Below, in pieces: positions 35,496-43,136 of a stretch of 64,000 nucleotides of DNA. The notes below the pieces were generated by a model. It ran no database searches, was not told where the DNA came from, and saw only the letters and a list, made by a program, of their open reading frames with translations. Location: the NCBI GenBank assembly GCA_029881805.1, contig JAOULW010000001.1:310001-374000 (forward strand). The letters are read 5' to 3'. Within the stretch, counting starts at the first letter, position 1; every line of letters begins with the position of its first letter. The position numbers and the translations under genes were made by a program. The stretch is from Candidatus Bathyarchaeota archaeon (lineage in GTDB: Archaea; Thermoproteota; Bathyarchaeia; Bathyarchaeales; Bathycorpusculaceae).

Positions 35496-35536
35496 TTGAT
35501 GAGTTCTTTTTTCAAATGATGAACATCTCCAACTGA
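35496..35536 (+). ncRNA. Weak candidate C/D box sRNA
   Basis: Between tfb and the next gene, TTGATGA (35496-35502) and a perfect ATGATGA (35516-35522) are followed by a 10-nt spacer and CTGA (35533-35536). This fits C, C' and D boxes, but no proper D' box lies between the two C-type boxes and no closing stem is clear. It may be chance in AT-rich DNA. Confidence 0.25.
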
Positions 35537-35617
35537 CACTACAATTTTGGCTGATCAAGATACGCGCAAAACACATTTTAGACTCTGGGAATCACAATAA
35601 TAAGAGGCGCTTATGAA

Positions 35618-36040
35618 TTGATTACATGTCCGAAGTGCGGGGCTGAGGCGGCTACTCCGTATAAGACGTGGATTATTCCTTCTAGGGAAGCATTACAGAA
35701 AGGCGAAGAACCTAAACTTGTTGTTGGATTATTTGAGTGCCCAGACTGTGAGGCTAGGTTTAGAACTGCGCTGAAATTTGAGGGGAAAATTGAAGAGACA
35801 GCAAGTATTAAAAATATGGTTGAAAGAATTAAGGGTATAAGGGAAGAGCTTATGCAGACTTTGAAAAATCTTCGCGAAAAAATAAAGACTTTGGAAACTG
35901 AGCGTGCGAACTTGATAATCGAGATTGAAAAATTGAGGAAAGTTGCAGAATCAAGGGTTAATGTGCTTGAAAGCGAAGTAGGCATGCTCAGAGAAGAAGT
36001 GAATTCTCTTAGAAATCTTTTGGGCTACGCTGACGAGTAA
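35618..36040 (+). CDS. Zinc-ribbon coiled-coil protein
   Basis: 140 residues. A zinc ribbon at the start (CPKCGA and CPDCEA, about residues 4-50) is followed by a long heptad-rich helix (about 60-135) that should form a coiled coil, ending NSLRNLLGYADE. GAGGCG lies upstream of the TTG start. The design is that of an adaptor or chromosome-associated structural protein; no function is known. Confidence 0.65.
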   Translation: MITCPKCGAEAATPYKTWIIPSREALQKGEEPKLVVGLFECPDCEARFRTALKFEGKIEETASIKNMVERIKGIREELMQTLKNLREKIKTLETERANLIIEIEKLRKVAESRVNVLESEVGMLREEVNSLRNLLGYADE

Positions 36041-36095
36041 GAAAAATAGTGAGATGACGCTGCTTCGCTTCCGCACATTTTTGCAAATTCTAGAA

Positions 36096-36500
36096 CTATG
36101 CTTTTGGCGATTTCTTATAGTATTCCTGTGCCTTGGTCACGGCTTTGTCAGGGTTTTTTAATATAGTGTATTTTTTGTCTGGCAGAATTTTTTCACATAC
36201 ACTAAAAAATTCCACGACCTTCTTTACATTTCCTTCATAAATTGCCAAACCCCCGGCAATCTCGTACCATGTTCTGGCTTTTGTGAAATCCTTTGCTTTC
36301 TCAGATTTTTGGGCATTTTCTGCAGCGTCCTTCAGTGAAGTTTCAATTCTAGTCGGGTCCAAGAACATTGTGTTAACTAAAGCTTCGTATGTTTCCTTAT
36401 CGTCTCCGCAAAGTTGTTCAAGTTCGGAGATTGACTTTGAGGTTTCCTCGCCAAGTTTCTCTTCTATTTTCTTTTTTCTAAATCGATCCAGTAAACCCAA
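36096..36500 (-). CDS. Hypothetical helical protein
   Basis: 134 residues from a TTG at 36500. The reading frame is open further to 36647, but a GGAGG lies seven bases before this TTG, and the resulting start MGLLDRFRKKKIEEKLGEE looks natural, whereas the upstream part overlaps the DUF116 gene on the other strand. The protein is helical with a probable TPR-like repeat (FTKARTWYEIAGGLAIYEG, then a KVVEFFSVCEKILPD helix). No family or function is recognised. Confidence 0.6.
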   Translation of the reverse strand: MGLLDRFRKKKIEEKLGEETSKSISELEQLCGDDKETYEALVNTMFLDPTRIETSLKDAAENAQKSEKAKDFTKARTWYEIAGGLAIYEGNVKKVVEFFSVCEKILPDKKYTILKNPDKAVTKAQEYYKKSPKA

Positions 36501-36582
36501 CACTAGGCCTCCATAGCTTTCAGACTTGGGACTAAATATGCAACAGTTAATCTTAAAGGTTTGTCCATCTATCCTATAAGTT

Positions 36583-37197
36583 ATGCCATACAAATTCACC
36601 TTTGACCTTTCGAGAATTTCGCGTTTCTTTTTCACCGAAATTGCCAAAGTTGGCTACGAGAAAGGCGTGCACAAGAAAGTTGGCAAAACGACACAGGAAA
36701 TGATAAAGAAATTTAAGATTCAAGAGGCAACCGGTCTCAACTTATCTGATGCTGTGGTTCTTCTTCAAGATCTTGTTGATTTGCAGGTTAGAAATCTTTT
36801 AGAAAGAGAAAGATTCGTGCAAACAAGAAAGAGAGCGCTTTTTCTGCCGCATTGTTCCCGGAAATACATGGATAATCGTTGCAAAGCAGTTTTTGACCCG
36901 AATATCCCATCTTACTTTTGTGCACGCTGTTCTCCGGATTGCTTAATCAACAAGGCAGTGTCCATTGCAAAGAAAGAAAACTATGATGTATACATCCTGC
37001 CTGGAGGCTCTTGTGTAGCAAGAATTTTGATGAATAAGCATTATGATGGTATTGTTGGGGTTGCTTGTGGAGAGGAGATAAGGATTAGCTCGGAAATGTT
37101 GAAAGACATCGGTGTGGCTGGTCAGGCAATTCCGTTAATAAAAAATGGTTGCGCGAACACGGCCTTTAACATCGAAACTTTGCATAGAATTCTTTGA
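36583..37197 (+). CDS. DUF116-family protein
   Basis: 204 residues. The diagnostic DUF116 parts are LLPHCSRKYMDNRCKA, FCARCSPDCLIN and YILPGGSCVARIL, followed by GVACGEEI and the end KNGCANTAF. The many Cys suggest a metal or iron-sulfur site. The function of the family is unknown. The ATG at 36583 gives MPYKFTFDLS, which looks family-like, so it is kept, although a GTG at 36667 is possible. It converges with the L40e gene. Confidence 0.8.
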   Translation: MPYKFTFDLSRISRFFFTEIAKVGYEKGVHKKVGKTTQEMIKKFKIQEATGLNLSDAVVLLQDLVDLQVRNLLERERFVQTRKRALFLPHCSRKYMDNRCKAVFDPNIPSYFCARCSPDCLINKAVSIAKKENYDVYILPGGSCVARILMNKHYDGIVGVACGEEIRISSEMLKDIGVAGQAIPLIKNGCANTAFNIETLHRIL

Positions 37198-37242
37198 TGG
37201 GGAAAGAATTGAAAAAGTTTCTCTGGATCTCTTTGAGGAAGG

Positions 37243-37404
37243 TCACTTTACAAGTTCTCTTTTCTTCCATCGTAAATTACCGCTTCGGCATTTTCTGCAT
37301 TTGCTAGCGGTTGCTGCATTTCTGGCTCCGCATTCTCTGCAAATTTTCATGTAGAGCCTATGCCTTTGAGCGATGGTTTTTTTAAGAGGATCCATGATCG
37401 GCAT
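37243..37404 (-). CDS. rpl40e: Ribosomal protein L40e
   Basis: A 53-residue zinc-binding ribosomal protein. It starts MPIMDPLKKTIAQRHRLYM and then carries the zinc knuckles CRECGAR and CRKCRSGN, followed by the basic end LRWKKREL. This order and size are those of archaeal L40e. An ATG at 37404 with a GGTAAGGTC upstream supports the start. The gene lies between DUF116 (convergent) and sucD, and is easy to miss because it is so short. Confidence 0.9.
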   Translation of the reverse strand: MPIMDPLKKTIAQRHRLYMKICRECGARNAATASKCRKCRSGNLRWKKRELVK

Positions 37405-37527
37405 TTTTTGACCTTACCTTTTTGTAGTCTAACTGAGATAATCCCCTATCAAATATACTTTTTGCCGTTTATGAGGAGAAAAAAAGGCTTCTTCAGAACT
37501 TGTGTTTATCTATTATTTGAAAGCATA

Positions 37528-38415
37528 TCAACCATTTTCGTATATATAGGCAAGTTCTTTCAGTGATTCTGCTACTTCATTTGGTTTTTCTGCTACTTTT
37601 ACGTCAGCATTTTTCAAAGCATCGATTTTGCTATTAGCCGTTCCCGCCTTACCCATTACTATTGCACCTGCATGTCCCATACGCTTTCCTGGTGGAGCTG
37701 AACGTCCAGCTATGAATGCAACAATGGGTTTTGGATACTTCTCTTCTACAATATATTGTGCTGTTAGTTCTTCTAGTTTGCCTCCGATTTCTCCTATCAG
37801 AACGACGGCTTTCGTCTGTCGATCTTTCTCAAACATTTTAAGTGCATTGATAAAGTTAAGACCTGTTATTGGGTCTCCTCCCAAGCCGAGGCATGTTGAC
37901 TGTCCAAGATTCTTTCTGGTTAGGCTAGCGGCTATCTCGTATGTGAGCGTTCCGCTTCGCGAGACAATTCCTATGTTGCCGGGTTTGAAAATGTGAGTTG
38001 GCATTATTCCAAGTTTGCTTTGTCCTGGGGTTATTATGCCTGGAGTGTTCGGTCCAATTATCGTTGCGTTGGCCTGCTTCGCATATGCCATTACGTTTAT
38101 TGCGTCTTTTATCGGGATGTGTTCCGTTATTATTATGAGTGTTTTTATTTCGTTTTCTAAGGCTTCTAGCGCAGCGTCCGCAGCAAATGGAGCTGGTACA
38201 AAAATTATTGAAGCGTTTGCTGGGTACTTCTTTTGCGCTTCCTCGACCGTGTCGTATACTGGGACACCATGGACTTGTGTTCCGCCTTTTCCAGGGGATG
38301 TTCCCGCCACAATCTTTGTTCCATATTCCAGCATAAGCTTAGCGTGAAATCTTCCCTGAGTTCCAGTTATTCCTTGAACAATTGCGTGCGTTTTTTTGTT
38401 AATCAATATTCCCAA
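37528..38415 (-). CDS. sucD: Succinate--CoA ligase, alpha subunit
   Basis: Forms the enzyme that interconverts succinyl-CoA and succinate with ATP/GTP formation. The N-terminal CoA-binding domain reads VQGITGTQGRFHAKLM, and the phosphohistidine region is in GHAGAIVMGKAG, with the His of RMGHAGA. 295 residues, standard length. The TTG start follows sucC by two bases, with GGAGGC as ribosome-binding site inside the sucC end. Confidence 0.94.
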   Translation of the reverse strand: MGILINKKTHAIVQGITGTQGRFHAKLMLEYGTKIVAGTSPGKGGTQVHGVPVYDTVEEAQKKYPANASIIFVPAPFAADAALEALENEIKTLIIITEHIPIKDAINVMAYAKQANATIIGPNTPGIITPGQSKLGIMPTHIFKPGNIGIVSRSGTLTYEIAASLTRKNLGQSTCLGLGGDPITGLNFINALKMFEKDRQTKAVVLIGEIGGKLEELTAQYIVEEKYPKPIVAFIAGRSAPPGKRMGHAGAIVMGKAGTANSKIDALKNADVKVAEKPNEVAESLKELAYIYENG

Positions 38416-38417
38416 AT

Positions 38418-39566
38418 CTATTTGCCTCCATGCTTGGAAATCTCGACAGCTCGTTGCGCTGCCTCTTCCATGCTTTCCAACATATGGATTCCAGCTTTGG
38501 TTAGAATTGTTTTTCCTTCTTCTTCATTTGTGCCCACAAGTCTGATTACCATGGGCTTTGTTACTCCAACTTCTTCTTTTGCTTCTAGTATTCCGCGTGC
38601 AACCTCGTCGCAGCGGGTGATTCCGCCCAGAATGTTTATGAAGAGTGTGTCGACATTTGGGTCTGAAAGTACTATTTTCAGGGCGGTGGCTATTTTTTCT
38701 GCAGGGGCACCGCCTCCGACGTCTAGGAAGTTTGCCGGTTTTCCGCCGTAATGTTGGATTGTGTCCAGCGTTGCCATTACTAGACCTGCGCCATTACCAA
38801 TGACGCCTATATTTCCATCTAGCTTGACGTATGCCAAATCGCTCTTCAAAGCCTCTAATTCTTGTGAAGTGAGTTCGCTTTCGTCTTCTAGGAGTCTCTT
38901 TTTGTATTCAGGGTGGCGGAACAATGCGCTGTCATCTAATATTATGCGCGCGTCTGCTGCAACGAATTTTCCGTCGATGGTTTCCACCAGGGGGTTCATT
39001 TCAATCAGCTCTACGTCATAGTCCATGCTTGCAGCGTAAAACCTTTCAAGAATTTTTCCCAGTTCAAGAATTTGGCAACCTGCATATCCCATTGTCCGCG
39101 CGATTTGTCTGGTGTGGAAAGAGCGAAGGCCTTTTTGAGGATTTATGTAAAACATTACAACCTTTTCTGGCGTCTTGGCGGCTATCTCTTCTATTTCTAT
39201 TCCGCCGAATTCTGAAGCGATTGCAACGTAGCTTTGATTGAATCTGTCGGTTGTTATGCCGAAGTAGAGTTCTTTCTTGATTTGTAGCTTCTCTTCGATC
39301 CATACGCTTTTGACTGGTATGCTTTTTATCTGCATGTTCAGCAGTTTCTCTGCTGTTTTCTCAGCTTCTTCTACAGAATTGGCAAATAATATTCCACCTG
39401 CTTTTCCTCTTCCTGCAACAAGTACTTGCGCCTTAACTACAAACGGTGGTTTTAGTTTGGTTGCGACTTCTTCGGCTTCGCTTCTGTTTGTTGCTAGTCC
39501 ACCTTTGGGAGTTGGGATCCCATACTTCCTAAGTATGTTTTTTGTTTCATATTCAAAGAGTTTCAT
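38418..39566 (-). CDS. sucC: Succinate--CoA ligase, beta subunit
   Basis: The ATP-grasp subunit of succinyl-CoA synthetase. The nucleotide-binding part is VVKAQVLVAGRGKAGG, and the metal/CoA part includes IEMNPLVET and GNGAGLVMATLDTI. 382 residues, normal size. The ATG follows GAGAAAG. It is 13 bases downstream of the Lrp-like regulator gene and just before sucD, so the three are probably one operon. Confidence 0.94.
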   Translation of the reverse strand: MKLFEYETKNILRKYGIPTPKGGLATNRSEAEEVATKLKPPFVVKAQVLVAGRGKAGGILFANSVEEAEKTAEKLLNMQIKSIPVKSVWIEEKLQIKKELYFGITTDRFNQSYVAIASEFGGIEIEEIAAKTPEKVVMFYINPQKGLRSFHTRQIARTMGYAGCQILELGKILERFYAASMDYDVELIEMNPLVETIDGKFVAADARIILDDSALFRHPEYKKRLLEDESELTSQELEALKSDLAYVKLDGNIGVIGNGAGLVMATLDTIQHYGGKPANFLDVGGGAPAEKIATALKIVLSDPNVDTLFINILGGITRCDEVARGILEAKEEVGVTKPMVIRLVGTNEEEGKTILTKAGIHMLESMEEAAQRAVEISKHGGK

Positions 39567-39579
39567 TGTGGCTTTCTCC

Positions 39580-40038
39580 TTACTTTATAGCTTCTATGGC
39601 CACGTATGATCTTGTGTCTTGTATGCCGTCAATAGAGGACAACTTCTTCAAGGCTTCGTCAAGTTTCTCTCTTTCAACAATTAAGAGGGCATCGACATCG
39701 CCTGCCACCCTGAAGGCTCTTTGAACTGTGAGTTCTCTTATTTTTTTGTAGGCGTACATTCTTTTGTGTGGTGACACTTTGATAAATATGAAGGCTGGTG
39801 TGGAGAACATTCCAAGGATGTTTAATCCGTTCTCGGTTACGTCTATGAAACCTCTGCCCGTGCGTATGTAGTTCAAGTCTCTAAGTTTTCTCAAATGAAC
39901 GTTTAATGCTTGCCTGCTTATGCCTAATTGTTTTGCGAATTCGTCTTGTTTCACATGAAGTGTGTATGTGTTTGTGGATTTGCCTTTTTCATAAAGCATT
40001 CTTAGAATCTGCATTGAACGTCTTGTGAGTGCCTCCAC
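39580..40038 (-). CDS. Lrp/AsnC-like regulator
   Basis: 152 residues. The N-terminal helix-turn-helix (KQDEFAKQLGISRQALNVHLRKL) resembles a CRP-type winged helix, and the C-terminal half, with FRVAGDVDALLIVEREKLDEALKKLSS, is the RAM/AsnC ligand-binding ferredoxin fold found in Lrp proteins. A GTG start with GGAG upstream is used. It lies 13 bases before sucC, so it is likely the first gene of a sucCD operon, and may control it, perhaps by sensing an amino acid or CoA compound. Confidence 0.8.
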   Translation of the reverse strand: MEALTRRSMQILRMLYEKGKSTNTYTLHVKQDEFAKQLGISRQALNVHLRKLRDLNYIRTGRGFIDVTENGLNILGMFSTPAFIFIKVSPHKRMYAYKKIRELTVQRAFRVAGDVDALLIVEREKLDEALKKLSSIDGIQDTRSYVAIEAIK

Positions 40039-40251
40039 GTTATCGTCTCCTGTGTAGTAATTTGTTAAGTTTAGCTTTTACAATAGTAGGGATTATTTAA
40101 AAGTTTAGCAAACCCAAAAACGAAAAGTCGTAAACATTTTAGCTTCTGATTTCTATCGAATAGAAGTATAAACCGTAATGTATTTATTTATCGATAAAAA
40201 TGCTTATGAAGCTATAGAAAAAGTGAAAACTAGGAGTGAGGCGGTACAAAA
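40039..40251. promoter_or_regulatory. Divergent promoter region, Lrp-like gene and alba
   Basis: 213 bases with a TATA-like cttttaaataa on the minus strand (about 40093-40103), and on the plus strand gtataaacc (about 40166-40174), with TAGGAGTGAG before alba. No gene is seen inside. Confidence 0.45.
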
Positions 40252-40530
40252 ATGTCAGAAAGCAACTCAGTGTTGATCGGAAATAAGCCAGTAATGAACT
40301 ATGTACTGGCTTGCATAACCCTCTTTCACGGCGGAGCAAAAGAAGTGAATGTAAAGGCGCGAGGGAGATCAATAAGCCGAGCAGTTGACGTTGTTGAAGT
40401 CGTTAGACGCAGATTCCTACCAGACGTAAAAATCAGAAAAGTCGGCATTGGAACACAGCAGATGGCACCCAGAGAAGAGGGTAGCACGCCAACAAACGTT
40501 AGCACGATCGAAATAACGTTGGAAAGCTAA
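40252..40530 (+). CDS. albA: DNA/RNA-binding protein Alba
   Basis: 92 residues of the archaeal chromatin protein. The core reads [19 protein letters not shown], with the acetylatable Lys in GNKPVMNY, then [21 protein letters not shown] and VGIGTQQM. It binds DNA and RNA without much sequence preference. The promoter is divergent from an Lrp-like regulator. Confidence 0.95.
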   Translation: MSESNSVLIGNKPVMNYVLACITLFHGGAKEVNVKARGRSISRAVDVVEVVRRRFLPDVKIRKVGIGTQQMAPREEGSTPTNVSTIEITLES

Positions 40531-40563
40531 AGCAGCGTTTCAGCATGAATTTGGCAATGCTCC

Positions 40564-40596
40564 GCCGCCCCTCCTTTATTTGCGGAGGGCGCTTTT
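40564..40596 (+). terminator. Hairpin with T-run after alba
   Basis: CCCTCC (40569-40574) pairs with GGAGGG (40584-40589) over a 9-nt loop, and a TTTT follows at 40593-40596. It lies in the 70 bases between alba and the next GTG at 40601. It could end alba transcription, or act as a partial attenuator for the downstream gene. The GGAGG within it is twelve bases before the GTG, too far for a good ribosome-binding site, so a role in translation is uncertain. Confidence 0.45.
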
Positions 40597-40600
40597 CTAG

Positions 40601-41110
40601 GTGAAAACAACACTATGCAGTTTCTGTTTAAAGAGCGGGATACTGTGCCAAAAGTGTTTAGCTAAACTTAAATCTGGAGAATTTAACAACGTAGACCTGA
40701 AAATTGCTCGTGTTTTGCTGTCCTTGGAGGAAAAATATCCTTCGCTTCAGAATGTTTATTTTCACAAGACTGTAGATGCTGATAAAACTCTGGCAATAAT
40801 TGTTGGGAAAGGCGATGTCCCTCGTCTCTTGGGTTATGGTGGGAAGATCATGAAAGCCTTAAGCGAGGAGACTGGCAAGGCCATTCGTGTTTTAGAATTT
40901 GGAGTTGATGATAGAAAGTTCTTGGAGGATTTGTTTGCTCCCTTACATATATTGACGATTAACACGATTTGGTTGCCCGATGGAACGACTGAAACGAGGG
41001 TCATTTTGAAGAAGAGGTATAGGCGACAGCCCCCTTTTAATGTAAAGGCTTTAAAGGAGATTGCTAGTAGAGTTCGCAACATAACATTGCGAGTTGAGTT
41101 CGCAGATTAG
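40601..41110 (+). CDS. Archaeal KH-domain NusA-like protein with zinc finger
   Basis: 169 residues. An N-terminal zinc finger (CSFCLKSGILCQKC) precedes a KH-type RNA-binding core (TLAIIVGKGDVPRLLGYGGKIMKALSEETG), where the GYGG is the KH loop. This matches archaeal proteins annotated as NusA-like elongation factors. The GTG start follows the alba hairpin. The gene is 12 bases before aspS and likely cotranscribed with it. Its role in transcription is inferred from the family. Confidence 0.8.
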   Translation: MKTTLCSFCLKSGILCQKCLAKLKSGEFNNVDLKIARVLLSLEEKYPSLQNVYFHKTVDADKTLAIIVGKGDVPRLLGYGGKIMKALSEETGKAIRVLEFGVDDRKFLEDLFAPLHILTINTIWLPDGTTETRVILKKRYRRQPPFNVKALKEIASRVRNITLRVEFAD

Positions 41111-41122
41111 GTTGGCGAGCCT

Positions 41123-42442
41123 ATGAAGTTAGATCTCATTGGCGATTGGTTTAGGACACATTACTCTGTTGATGTTACGCCTAGTATGGATGGCGAAGAG
41201 GTTACGCTTTTCGGCTGGGTTCGAGAGATTCGAGATTTGGGAGGAATTCGTTTCTTAATATTGCAGGACAGGGAGGGCACCATTCAAGTCACGATCCTGC
41301 GTAAAGAAGTAGGCAGCGAAGTCTCGTCGAAGTCTGATATTCTGCAGAAGAGGTATAGCATAGGCGTTAAGGGCACTGTGAAAAAGACTGAAATGACCCC
41401 TAGAGGTGTCGAAGTAGTCCCGAAGGAGATCAAGGTTTTGGCTACTGCTACGCCTCAATTGCCTATCGATATAGCTGGAAAAACACCTGCAAAGTTGGAT
41501 GTTCGCTTGGATGCGCGGGCTTTGGATCTTTCACAAGAAAAGAACATAGCGATTTTTAAGATTCAACACACAGCCTTGAACGCAATACGAGTTTTCCTAT
41601 TTGAAAAAGGCTTTATCGAAGTACATACTCCTCGCATAATCGCTTCAGCAACCGAAGGTGGCGCAGCCCTCTTTTCTTTCGATTACTTCAAGAGAAAAGC
41701 GTTTCTTGCACAAAGCCCCCAATTATACAAAGAACAGCTCGTGATGAGTCTCGAAAAGGTTTTTGAAGTAGGACCTTTTTTCCGAGCAGAAGAATCACAT
41801 ACACGCATCCACTCAAGCGAATTCGTCTCTATAGATATTGAGCAAGCATTTGCAGACGCTGAGGAAGTGATGAAATTGCTTGAATGGTTGACTCAATATG
41901 TTTGCGAAACTGTTGTTGGCAGATGTCAAAAAGAGCTATCAACACTGAAACACAAAATAAAAGTGCCAGAGGTTCCCTTCAGACGCTTAACCTATGACGA
42001 AGTTCTACACAACTTAAAACGCGAGAACATTGAGGTTCCTTGGGGGGAGGACATACCAACAACAGCCCTCAGAACTTTAGGTAAGATTCACCCGTACTTC
42101 TTCTTCATAACTGATTGGCCCACGCATTGCAAAGCCTTCTATATTAAACCACGAGACGACAATCCAACAATATGCGAAGGCTTCGATCTAATGTGGTCTT
42201 GGATAGAACTGGTTTCAGGTGGTACGAGAATAGCCACAAAAGAGCTTTTGATCAAACGGCTAGGAGAGAAGGGGCTAAACCCAGAATCTTTTAGACATCA
42301 TTTGCAGGCTTTCGATTATGGAATGCCACCTCATGCAGGCTGGGCTATAGGCTTGGGAAGATTAACAATGATGTTGACTGGGAAGAGGAATATACGAGAA
42401 GTTACGCTCTATCCAAGAGACAAGTTCAGATTGACACCATGA
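41123..42442 (+). CDS. aspS: Aspartyl-tRNA synthetase, archaeal type
   Basis: A class IIb synthetase. The N-terminal OB-fold anticodon domain (FGWVREIRDLGGIRFL), motif 2 (FRAEESHTR), and motif 3 (GMPPHAGWAIGLGRL) are clear. 439 residues is the usual archaeal length. Whether it also charges tRNA-Asn cannot be told from the window; no gatCAB genes are present here. Confidence 0.95.
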   Translation: MKLDLIGDWFRTHYSVDVTPSMDGEEVTLFGWVREIRDLGGIRFLILQDREGTIQVTILRKEVGSEVSSKSDILQKRYSIGVKGTVKKTEMTPRGVEVVPKEIKVLATATPQLPIDIAGKTPAKLDVRLDARALDLSQEKNIAIFKIQHTALNAIRVFLFEKGFIEVHTPRIIASATEGGAALFSFDYFKRKAFLAQSPQLYKEQLVMSLEKVFEVGPFFRAEESHTRIHSSEFVSIDIEQAFADAEEVMKLLEWLTQYVCETVVGRCQKELSTLKHKIKVPEVPFRRLTYDEVLHNLKRENIEVPWGEDIPTTALRTLGKIHPYFFFITDWPTHCKAFYIKPRDDNPTICEGFDLMWSWIELVSGGTRIATKELLIKRLGEKGLNPESFRHHLQAFDYGMPPHAGWAIGLGRLTMMLTGKRNIREVTLYPRDKFRLTP

Positions 42443-42599
42443 AATCTTTTTCCCTTTTGTCTCTGCGAGAGCTTGGGTCCTTTTTATACAGGTTGAATTG
42501 AGAATTCTTATGAATCGTTCTATTATTATGTTATAGAGGTTTTCTACAGAATGGATAAAGCTGGGTGTTTCCAATTATTTCTTAAAGGAGATATGGAGA

Positions 42600-43031
42600 A
42601 TGATGAAAAGGTTTGTCTTGTCATCTCTTTTAGTGGTTGTCTTAGCCGTTGTTGGTCTTTCAAACGTAGGCTCAGGTAATAAATCCTTGGCTTGTTTGGC
42701 ATGTGACAGTGGCGTTGTTGATAAGGCGCCATGTGAGGCGTTCATAGTGAAAATCGCATTAGAAAATACTGGAGAATCTGAGGGTACGTGGTCTGTTAAC
42801 GTAGCCTTTGAAGGTGAAAAATGGATTTGGAGTGGAACACCGCAAAACTTAACGCTTAGACCCTGCCAGGCGAAGACTTTGAGATGGCATGGAAACGTTC
42901 CATGTAACGCCACAATAAATTCAGTTGCGAGACTCATAGTCTATTATAACGATTCCTTTACCCCATTAAACTGGTGGATTCGAGTGGTTCAAGGCGCAGA
43001 GCTAACGATAACCTCAAGCACTGTGGAATAG
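42600..43031 (+). CDS. Small secreted protein
   Basis: 143 residues with a signal peptide (about 1-25: FVLSSLLVVVLAVVGLS) and no other membrane segment. The mature part has cysteines in CLACDSG, APCEAF, RPCQAK and VPCNATI and a beta-rich pattern like a CARDB/immunoglobulin sheet (EAFIVKIALENTGESEGTWSV without a close match). AAAGGAGATATGGAG lies before the double ATG. No function is recognised. Confidence 0.6.
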   Translation: MMKRFVLSSLLVVVLAVVGLSNVGSGNKSLACLACDSGVVDKAPCEAFIVKIALENTGESEGTWSVNVAFEGEKWIWSGTPQNLTLRPCQAKTLRWHGNVPCNATINSVARLIVYYNDSFTPLNWWIRVVQGAELTITSSTVE

Positions 43032-43097
43032 AAGCTAAGCGCAAGTATTGTTTCGCATCGTTCTTGTAAAAAGCAATATGGTTTTTAGTTAAAAATG

Positions 43098-43105
43098 TTA
43101 TAAAA
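43098..43105 (+). promoter_or_regulatory. TATA-like box for purF
   Basis: The sequence ttataaaa lies about 27 bases before a TTG at 43128 and 36 before the ATG at 43137 of purF. With the usual spacing transcription starts at or just after 43126, so the mRNA has almost no leader. Confidence 0.5.
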
Positions 43106-43136
43106 GCTGATAAACACCCATTTCTTATTGCGTCAC

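Noticed and set aside
37145-37566. Two plus-strand open frames of about 68 residues
   Set aside because: They overlap DUF116, L40e and sucD on the other strand and look like reverse-complement shadows with low-complexity hydrophobic sequence.
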